Assembly: GCA_949077355.1 (NCBI GenBank)
Contig: CARUQW010000049.1
Span: forward strand, 932-11,541
Origin: an uncultured Clostridia bacterium
GTDB lineage: Bacteria > Bacillota > Clostridia > TANB77 > CAG-508
Reading direction: 5' to 3'
Length of the DNA stretch: 10,610 nt
Of this stretch, positions 5,911-10,610 are shown piece after piece (the stretch's first letter is position 1; the number at the start of each line of letters is the position of its first letter). The notes under the pieces are model-generated. The model was not told the origin of the DNA. It made no database searches and saw only the letters and a program-made list of their open reading frames with translations. The position numbers were made by a program, and so were the translations under genes.

Positions 5911-7127
5911 AAATATTTCATATGATTATAAACACCATTTGCCCAGTTTTTATCGGTTGCATATCGAGTATTAATACCACTTAAAGTTGGTCCATTATAA
6001 TAAGTTCCTGCTGCTTTTTCGCCTCCATAAATACTAGTTCCTTTTGGATTGATATAATATTTAACAAACACTCTAGCAATTAAGTCAATACACTCTGAAT
6101 AATCAGAAAAACGATAAGCCCCATTGTAAGGATTTGAATCATAAGCACCATAACCAAATAGATTATTTTTTTCTCTTGCAATTTTAGAAGTTCCCCATGC
6201 ACTTTCATGAATTCCAACTGCTGCCACAAACACACCATTAATCTGATATTGTTTTTCAATATAATAAAAATACTCTGCATTGTTCGCAAATATCTTATTC
6301 GTATCCTTACTATCTGATAAAATCTTTTTAAATTGTTCTAAGGTCAATCCACTTGGTTTATTTAGCACCATTCCAAAGCTCAAATCAGAAGTTAATTGTG
6401 TTTTACTTTTCGTATCTGTTTTCTGTGTTTCCTCTTTTTTATTCTTATCTATGTAAGTTGTACTTTCTGCTTTTACATATCCAATTGTACTGCCACAAGA
6501 AATTTTATACCAACCTTGTTCCATACTTAACAACTTTAATTCCTTTCCTTTTGTTAAAGTCGCTATTTTTTGTGATTGTTCATTTGGTTCTACCATAACA
6601 GCTAATCGATCTGATGTAACATATAAGACATCTCCTACTTTTACTTTATAATTACTCGTATAGTTAGCAGTTCCTATTTCAACAATCTTATGAATCGATG
6701 CTTTGGTTATTTTACTTGAAACTTGTTCTTCTGCAATTAATTCTTCGTTTTGATAAGTTTTCTTAGTAGTAATCTCTTGTTTTCCCTCACGACCTTCTTG
6801 TACAACTTGTATTTGTCCTTTTGGCAAACTACTATTATTTCGATATTGTGTAATATACTCTAGTACGGTTTCTTCTACTGTATATTCTTCTCTTTTTCCT
6901 TCTTGTATATTTTGTTCCATAATTTTTTGTATATCAACTTCATTTGCTTCACTTATCTTAATTTCTTGCATGACATCAGATGACGTTTCAGAAGCATAAA
7001 CTTTATTTCTTCCAAAATAATAGTTATAAAATATAACCATATATAATAAACTAATAATAAAAGCTAAAAAAGTCACAATATTTTTTAGCGTAATTTTCAT
7101 ATGTATTTCTTTATCTTTCGCTTTCAT
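5895..7127 (-). CDS. Membrane-anchored G5-SH3-glucosaminidase cell-wall hydrolase
   Basis: This 410-residue enzyme is predicted to cleave N-acetylglucosaminyl linkages in peptidoglycan outside the membrane (glycoside hydrolase 73, LytG/FlgJ-like fold). Reading from the N-terminus: a membrane anchor (18-35); a G5 domain (about 78-153, with 'LPKGQIQVVQEGREGK' and ending 'KIVEIGT'); a bacterial SH3 domain (about 165-225, 'GWYKISCGSTIGYVKA'); a linker; and the glucosaminidase domain (about 275-410). The catalytic Glu308 is in 'GIHESAWGTS', followed by 'NNLFGYGAYD' and 'TRYATDKNWANGVYNHM', all typical of the family. The start is chosen at 7125-7127 because AGGTGAT lies just upstream and because the first possible ATG (7143-7145) overlaps the -10 box of the gene's own promoter. 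It is transcribed apart from the operon that follows it. The family and domain order are secure; the physiological substrate context is inferred. Confidence 0.9.
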   Translation of the reverse strand: MKAKDKEIHMKITLKNIVTFLAFIISLLYMVIFYNYYFGRNKVYASETSSDVMQEIKISEANEVDIQKIMEQNIQEGKREEYTVEETVLEYITQYRNNSSLPKGQIQVVQEGREGKQEITTKKTYQNEELIAEEQVSSKITKASIHKIVEIGTANYTSNYKVKVGDVLYVTSDRLAVMVEPNEQSQKIATLTKGKELKLLSMEQGWYKISCGSTIGYVKAESTTYIDKNKKEETQKTDTKSKTQLTSDLSFGMVLNKPSGLTLEQFKKILSDSKDTNKIFANNAEYFYYIEKQYQINGVFVAAVGIHESAWGTSKIAREKNNLFGYGAYDSNPYNGAYRFSDYSECIDLIARVFVKYYINPKGTSIYGGEKAAGTYYNGPTLSGINTRYATDKNWANGVYNHMKYLYNKL

Positions 7128-7131
7128 ATTA

Positions 7132-7137
7132 TCACCT
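7132..7137 (-). promoter_or_regulatory. Ribosome binding site choosing the hydrolase start
   Basis: AGGTGA(T) on the minus strand lies just before the ATG at 7125-7127 and matches the 3' part of the AGGAGGTGAT consensus. It lies roughly at the predicted transcription start, so the leader would be only about ten bases. Confidence 0.65.
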
Positions 7138-7143
7138 ATTATC

Positions 7144-7172
7144 ATTTTACCCTTTCTCTATTTTTTTGTCAA
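7144..7172 (-). promoter_or_regulatory. Near-consensus promoter of the glucosaminidase gene
   Basis: On the minus strand a perfect TTGACA (7167-7172) is followed after 17 bases by TAAAAT (7144-7149), five of six matches to TATAAT. It diverges from the plus-strand promoter at 7201-7229, with 28 bases between the two -35 boxes. Confidence 0.8.
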
Positions 7173-7179
7173 TTAGTAT

Positions 7180-7204
7180 TCAAGTGGAAAATGTTGTGAC
7201 TTGA
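7180..7204. promoter_or_regulatory. Possible operator between divergent promoters
   Basis: TCAAGT (7180-7185) and ACTTGA (7199-7204) form an inverted pair with 13 bases between. They lie between, and partly over, the divergent -35 regions. This is compatible with a dimeric regulator site, but six-base arms can arise by chance and no regulator gene is in view. Confidence 0.25.
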
Positions 7205-7229
7205 TTTTATTTCATTTTTATACTATGAT
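7201..7229 (+). promoter_or_regulatory. Promoter of the unknown-protein/acyl-CoA synthetase operon
   Basis: TTGATT (7201-7206) and TATGAT (7224-7229) are separated by exactly 17 bases and lie 25 bases before the start codon, leaving a leader of about 18 bases that contains AAAGGAGG. Confidence 0.7.
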
Positions 7230-7254
7230 ATAGATATTCACAAAGGAGGAACTT

Positions 7255-8055
7255 ATGGATAAGAAAAAAAAGATTTTAACCATTATTGTTTTTGTATTAT
7301 TTTTTATTGTCTTCGTACTTGCTTACTTATTATTTCAAAAGTATGTTATTAAGAACAATTTCGAAAGAGACATCTTACCATTTGCTAATAAAAATGACAA
7401 AACTGTTTTTCAGGTTAACAAAATTGTTTTTTTTAGCAACTGTGATGCCAAAAATAAAACTGGCTCTACCAGTAATTTTACAATAGAGAATTTATACCAA
7501 TATACCGATATGGCCATTTTTATAAATAACGCTTCTACGGAAGAAAAAACGTTAGAAAATACTTTTCAAAAAGTAAACATTAACAACATTCAATACACTG
7601 TTTCTCCCGAGCTAGGAGAACCAAAATTATATTTTAAAGGATTAAACCAATTTGCTAAAAGTGAACTAAAGCCAGAAAACGAAATTAAGGACAATCTAGA
7701 TTTTACCATCACTTCTGAAAATGAAGCAAACTTAGATACGCCTACTTTATACAACAATTTAGCCAATCCCATTACACTTAGCTATGTGAATCAAAATATC
7801 AAATCAGATTATACCATAACAGATACTTCTACTCCCATTACGTATGATGGTTCTCTTCTAAAGAAATGTAATATCAATTTAGCTTCTATTGCCTGCCATC
7901 TTTCTTTTGATATCTACATCACCAACAATTTAAACGAAGAATTCAAAACTACTATTTTTATAGATATACCTTTAGAAACTACAGAAAAATCCATTTATGA
8001 TGGAACTATAAATCTAACTCAAAATACTAATTTTGCATTTTATCGATACAAATAA
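7255..8055 (+). CDS. Membrane-anchored extracellular protein, unknown function
   Basis: This is a 266-residue protein I do not recognise functionally. Five lysines at the N-terminus precede a membrane helix (about 8-29), leaving a Thr/Asn-rich, probably beta-strand-rich domain (about 45-266) outside the cell. There are three cysteines (63, 205, 214); the last two are close enough to pair. Regularly spaced phrases such as 'ANPITLSYVNQNIKSDY' and 'TPITYDGSLLKKCNI' suggest a structured, conserved domain rather than a random secreted protein. There is no lipobox and no wall-sorting signal. The start is supported by AAAGGAGG and by the promoter at 7201-7229. It lies 14 bases upstream of the acyl-CoA synthetase gene, so the two should be made together; a role at the membrane in lipid or envelope metabolism is possible but only by association. 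Confidence 0.75.
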   Translation: MDKKKKILTIIVFVLFFIVFVLAYLLFQKYVIKNNFERDILPFANKNDKTVFQVNKIVFFSNCDAKNKTGSTSNFTIENLYQYTDMAIFINNASTEEKTLENTFQKVNINNIQYTVSPELGEPKLYFKGLNQFAKSELKPENEIKDNLDFTITSENEANLDTPTLYNNLANPITLSYVNQNIKSDYTITDTSTPITYDGSLLKKCNINLASIACHLSFDIYITNNLNEEFKTTIFIDIPLETTEKSIYDGTINLTQNTNFAFYRYK

Positions 8056-8069
8056 TAGGAGGATTAAAA

Positions 8070-9797
8070 ATGAAAAAAAAGCTACCAGTTGCTGAACAAT
8101 TGAAAAAAAAATACCACAAAACAGAGGAAATTACAAATTTTAAAGAAATGTTATATCGTTCTGCCGATATTTATCGTTCTAGAACTGCTTTTAAATTAAA
8201 AGATGAAAACGGAAATATCATTACAATTTCTTATGAGCAATTCAAAAACGATGTTGTTTCTTTAGGGACAAGTCTTATAGAAAAAGGATTTCTAAACAAA
8301 CGAATCGCTGTCATTGGAAAAAATAGTTATCATTGGTGTGTTTCCTATTTAGCAGCAAGTATTGTAGGAATTGTTGTTCCGATTGATAAGGAATTGCACA
8401 CAGATGATGTTATTAATTTTATGAATGTTTCTCAAACAGTTTGCATTTTAGGCGATTCTAAAAATCTGGATGCTGTTCTAGATAACATTGAAAAAGTAGA
8501 AAACCCAGATACCATTTTTGTGTTTTTTGACAAAGAAAGTAAAAATTCTTTTTCTAATTTATTACTAGCCGGAAAAGCATCTTACGAAAATGGAAAGGTT
8601 GATTTTGATAAAATAGAAATTAACCCAGATGAACTTCGTATTTTGCTTTTTACATCTGGAACCACAGGAAGTGCCAAAGGAGTTTGTTTATCTCAAAGAA
8701 ATATTTGCTCCAATATTTTATCAACTTATGGCATTGTAAAAGTAAAAAGAAGTGATTTGTTTTTTTCTATCTTACCTTTACACCACACTTACGAATGTAC
8801 TTTAGGATTTTTGTTGCCAATTTATAGTGGTGCTAGTATTGCTCATTGTGAAGGGTTGCGCTATATTTTAAAAAATCTTAGTGAATTTCATCCTTCTGTT
8901 ATTTTATGCGTTCCTTTGTTACTTGAAAATATGCATAAAAATATCTTAAAAAATATGAACAAATCCTTACCAGAAAAATATAGAAAAGCAAATGGAAATC
9001 CTTTTGATAATTTGCCTTTCTTTTTAAAGAAAATTGTACAAACAAAAGTAAAAAATACTTTAGGTGGAAGGCTTCGTGTTTTCATTGTTGGTGCTGCAGC
9101 TGCTAACCCAGAAATTGTTTCTGATTTTAAGAATCTAAATTTATTAACTCTACAAGGTTATGGATTAACTGAATGTGCTCCTCTTGTTGCTGGAAATACT
9201 GATTTCTTTCAAAAAGACGACGCAGCTGGGCTTCCCATTCCTAATGTAGAATATAAAATTGATTCTCCAAATCAGGAAGGTGTTGGGGAAATCATTGTTA
9301 AAGGTCCTAATGTTATGCTTGGTTATTATGAAGACGATGAAAAAACAAAACAAACTATTATAGATGGTTGGTTCCATACTGGTGATTTAGGCAAAATTGA
9401 TGAAAATGGTTACCTTTATATTACTGGTAGATGTAAAAGTGTTATTGTCACAAAAAATGGAAAAAATATTTATCCAGAAGAAGTAGAATATTATTTAAAT
9501 GACAATCCTCTTATTTCAGAATCTTTGGTTTTAGGAATTCAAAAGGAAGATGATGATGAAACTTACATTAATGCTCAGATTTATCCAAATATTGAAGCAA
9601 TTACAGAATATCTAAAAGGTTCTGTTCCTACCAAAGAAGAAATCTGGAAAATCGTTTCAGATGCTGTATCAGCAGTTAACAAAAAACTGCCTAATTATAA
9701 GCATATTAAGAGTTTTGGTATTCGTGATAAAGAATTTGAAAAAACTACAACTCAGAAAATAAAACGTTATGGTAATAATATGAAAATAAACAAATAA
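8070..9797 (+). CDS. AMP-forming long-chain acyl-CoA synthetase-like enzyme
   Basis: This 575-residue member of the ANL superfamily should activate a carboxylic acid, probably a fatty acid, through an acyl-AMP to a thioester. Visible motifs are the phosphate-binding loop TSGTTGSAKG (195-204), 'GYGLTEC' (363-369) for adenine and Mg-ATP contacts, 'GWFHTGDLG' (433-441) with ribose-binding Asp439, 'ITGRCKSVIV' (451-460) at the domain hinge with Arg454, 'GKNIYPEEVE', and the C-terminal 'TTTQKIKR' with the catalytic lysine probably Lys563. Length and motif order are complete, resembling long-chain fatty-acid ligases (FadD/FAA1 type) rather than acetyl-CoA synthetase. TAGGAGG lies nine bases before the ATG. 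It is cotranscribed behind the unknown membrane protein and ends at the hairpin at 9797-9849. The chain-length preference, and whether CoA or a carrier protein is the acceptor, cannot be read from the sequence. Confidence 0.92.
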   Translation: MKKKLPVAEQLKKKYHKTEEITNFKEMLYRSADIYRSRTAFKLKDENGNIITISYEQFKNDVVSLGTSLIEKGFLNKRIAVIGKNSYHWCVSYLAASIVGIVVPIDKELHTDDVINFMNVSQTVCILGDSKNLDAVLDNIEKVENPDTIFVFFDKESKNSFSNLLLAGKASYENGKVDFDKIEINPDELRILLFTSGTTGSAKGVCLSQRNICSNILSTYGIVKVKRSDLFFSILPLHHTYECTLGFLLPIYSGASIAHCEGLRYILKNLSEFHPSVILCVPLLLENMHKNILKNMNKSLPEKYRKANGNPFDNLPFFLKKIVQTKVKNTLGGRLRVFIVGAAAANPEIVSDFKNLNLLTLQGYGLTECAPLVAGNTDFFQKDDAAGLPIPNVEYKIDSPNQEGVGEIIVKGPNVMLGYYEDDEKTKQTIIDGWFHTGDLGKIDENGYLYITGRCKSVIVTKNGKNIYPEEVEYYLNDNPLISESLVLGIQKEDDDETYINAQIYPNIEAITEYLKGSVPTKEEIWKIVSDAVSAVNKKLPNYKHIKSFGIRDKEFEKTTTQKIKRYGNNMKINK

Positions 9798-9849
9798 AAC
9801 GATAAGAACTGTTTGGTGATTTTTCAGCACCAAACAGTTCTTGTCGTTT
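9797..9849. terminator. Shared hairpin terminator between convergent genes
   Basis: Arms at 9797-9818 and 9828-9849 pair over 22 positions with one G/A discrepancy (a G-U wobble in one strand) and a nine-base loop. The stem begins at the stop codon of the acyl-CoA synthetase and ends just before the stop of the minus-strand gene. The T-rich stretch is better on the minus-strand side (TTTTATTTGTTT); the plus side has only CGTTTAATCATTT. It probably serves both transcripts. Confidence 0.85.
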
Positions 9850-9851
9850 AA

Positions 9852-10325
9852 TCATTTGCCAAAGTAAAGTAACCACTTATCTTTGGCAATTTCAATTTTT
9901 TCTTCTTTCAAGTATTTTATTTGAGCATTATTGTGAACATAAATTTCTAGCTGCTGCTGTACAAGAGTATCTGATTTTAACTCTGGAAACAGTGTAACTA
10001 AGGTAATTGCGCTCTCCTCTGTTTTTAAATCTTCAAATGTATCATGTTCATGCTCCAAATATTCTTTGACTATTTTGTCAATGTCTTTTTCTATCTTAGC
10101 ATTTTCTTCTTGATACATTTCGATTTTTTGGTCAAAAGTCCTTTCCGTTGCCACTTTAGGTGCTAAAATACAAATTGCAACAAACAATCCACAAGCAAGA
10201 ATTCCCACTAAAATAGACATTACTATGTAGACATCTGCATCTTCCTGTTTGCTACATTTACCTTTGGCTAATTTTACAAGCACTACAAATGCAATAATTG
10301 CAAAAACTAAAATACCAGTAAGCAT
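9852..10325 (-). CDS. Small two-helix membrane protein with coiled-coil tail
   Basis: This 157-residue protein has membrane helices at about 3-20 and 32-55. They are joined by a short polar loop with one Cys and followed by a long charged helical region (62-92 and 122-150) with coiled-coil character. It ends in 'DKWLLYFGK'. I cannot assign a function. Proteins of this shape and ending occur, as I recall, on phage or mobile-element-derived regions of gut Clostridia, but no phage gene is visible here. The start at 10323-10325 is decided by AGGAGG (10332-10337) six bases upstream; an in-frame ATG eight codons earlier has no such site. A good promoter lies at 10432-10460, giving a leader of about 100 bases. 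It converges on the acyl-CoA synthetase gene. Confidence 0.75.
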   Translation of the reverse strand: MLTGILVFAIIAFVVLVKLAKGKCSKQEDADVYIVMSILVGILACGLFVAICILAPKVATERTFDQKIEMYQEENAKIEKDIDKIVKEYLEHEHDTFEDLKTEESAITLVTLFPELKSDTLVQQQLEIYVHNNAQIKYLKEEKIEIAKDKWLLYFGK

Positions 10326-10331
10326 ACCATT

Positions 10332-10337
10332 CCTCCT
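10332..10337 (-). promoter_or_regulatory. Ribosome binding site fixing the small membrane-protein start
   Basis: AGGAGG lies six bases before the ATG at 10323-10325 and overlaps the coding part of the longer alternative frame, arguing against that longer start. Confidence 0.85.
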
Positions 10338-10374
10338 CAAAATAATCATTTTACAATAGTTGCTCTATCTATAA

Positions 10375-10421
10375 CCTGTAATAAAAAACAGGAGTAAAAA
10401 AATAAGTCTAGTATTCACTAG
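10375..10421 (-). promoter_or_regulatory. Leader of the small membrane-protein gene with two short inverted repeats
   Basis: Between promoter and gene the leader contains CTAGT/ACTAG around a four-base centre (10408-10421), close to the predicted transcription start. It also contains a CCTGT/ACAGG stem with an eight-base T-rich loop (about 10375-10392). Either could be an operator or a leader hairpin; both are short. Confidence 0.3.
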
Positions 10422-10431
10422 AATAATGTAT

Positions 10432-10460
10432 ATTATATCATAGTAACATAATATTTTCAA
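10432..10460 (-). promoter_or_regulatory. Promoter of the small membrane-protein gene
   Basis: On the minus strand TTGAAA (10455-10460) and a perfect TATAAT (10432-10437) are separated by exactly 17 bases. Confidence 0.8.
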
Positions 10461-10480
10461 TAGGTATTTTATTGCATTGT

Positions 10481-10591
10481 TCGCCCGCGAAAATTGCAAA
10501 GCAATTTTCTGTGAAATGTATTTATATGATAGGACGTTCGGAGAGCTTTCCTATCATAGTAATTATCCCCCGGCTTAGCCGGGGGCTTTTT
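10481..10591 (+). ncRNA. Candidate structured RNA or intergenic repeat with stem-loops
   Basis: Three stem-loops follow one another: a 9-bp stem at 10489-10509 with loop AAA, a 10-bp stem at 10525-10558 with a 14-base loop, and the GC-rich terminator at 10567-10585. No convincing ORF is present. The orientation is suggested only by the T run after the last stem. I found no convincing plus-strand promoter, so this could equally be a dispersed intergenic repeat or the end of a transcript I cannot identify. Confidence 0.35.
10567..10591 (+). terminator. GC-rich intrinsic terminator
   Basis: An 8-bp all-GC stem (CCCCCGGC with GCCGGGGG) with loop TTA is followed by C and five T on the plus strand. 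It stands out sharply from the AT-rich surroundings. No plus-strand gene lies between the hairpin at 9797-9849 and this site, so it would terminate the candidate RNA above. Confidence 0.8.
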
Positions 10592-10610
10592 ATCTTACGC
10601 CTAAAAGGCT

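Larger units (their letters stand above)
10326..10610. other. Non-coding right end of the window
   Basis: No supported coding region is visible in these 285 bases. They hold the leader and promoter of the small membrane-protein gene, the stem-loop series, the GC-rich terminator and, at 10599-10609, a short GCCT/AGGC inverted pair that may start another structure cut by the window edge. Confidence 0.7.

Noticed and set aside
6080..6289. Minus-strand frame inside the glucosaminidase domain
   Set aside because: It overlaps the catalytic region of a well-supported enzyme in another frame and has no start signal.
8888..9377. Two minus-strand frames opposite the acyl-CoA synthetase
   Set aside because: Both are antisense to conserved ANL-family motifs and lack start signals.
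9852..10325. Prophage or mobile-element boundary
   Set aside because: The protein style hints at phage-associated membrane proteins, but there is no integrase, phage structural gene, attachment-site repeat or tRNA in the window.
10375..10591. c-di-GMP or other known riboswitch, suggested by the GGDEF-like gene elsewhere in the window
   Set aside because: I could not find the conserved core of a c-di-GMP class I or II aptamer or of another riboswitch I know; only simple stem-loops are visible.

Overview
The window is AT-rich DNA with strong AGGAGG-type ribosome binding sites and tightly packed genes. The pairing of ireB with ruvX and a DUF1292 (YrzB-type) gene is typical of low-GC Gram-positive bacteria. 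Together with the LytG-like cell-wall glucosaminidase carrying a G5 domain, this suggests an anaerobic, probably gut-associated Clostridia-like Firmicute. That placement is inferred from gene content and style; no rRNA gene or similar marker is present.

Layout. From 1 to 7127 every gene is on the minus strand, read right to left. A SigA-type promoter at 5859-5887 starts an operon-like run. It comprises a small exported two-helix protein with VirB2/TrbC-pilin-like architecture (5387-5794), an 818-residue CpaE/TadZ-like MinD-family protein with a degenerate P-loop and two AT-hook motifs (2927-5383), a membrane-anchored GAF plus degenerate-GGDEF gene broken by a frameshift (1753-2893), ireB (1479-1736), ruvX (1037-1489) and the DUF1292 gene (675-983). 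The run ends at a hairpin terminator (640-664). Beyond that lies a striking 101-bp nested inverted repeat (531-631), directly in front of a four-helix membrane protein gene (25-516). Upstream of the operon promoter is a separate minus-strand gene for a membrane-anchored G5-SH3-glucosaminidase (5895-7127), with its own near-consensus promoter (7144-7172).

From 7201 a divergent plus-strand promoter drives a two-gene unit: a membrane-anchored protein of unknown function (7255-8055) and an AMP-forming acyl-CoA synthetase (8070-9797). That unit meets a convergent minus-strand gene for a small two-helix, coiled-coil membrane protein (9852-10325) at a shared 22-bp hairpin (9797-9849). The right end has no convincing ORF. 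It holds that gene's promoter and leader, and a run of stem-loops ending in a GC-rich plus-strand terminator (10567-10591), which may be a small RNA or a dispersed intergenic repeat.

How the genes may work together. The most unusual content is the pilin-like / CpaE-like / GAF-GGDEF trio. It combines an exported small subunit, a polar-localisation-type ATPase relative and a membrane sensor with a dead cyclase fold, but has no visible secretion ATPase, platform protein or prepilin peptidase nearby. It could be a detached part of a Tad or type IV secretion-like apparatus, or a distinct membrane assembly. It is apparently cotranscribed with ireB, a substrate of the PASTA-kinase pathway, and ruvX. 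The functional link is inference; the gene order and motifs are read directly.
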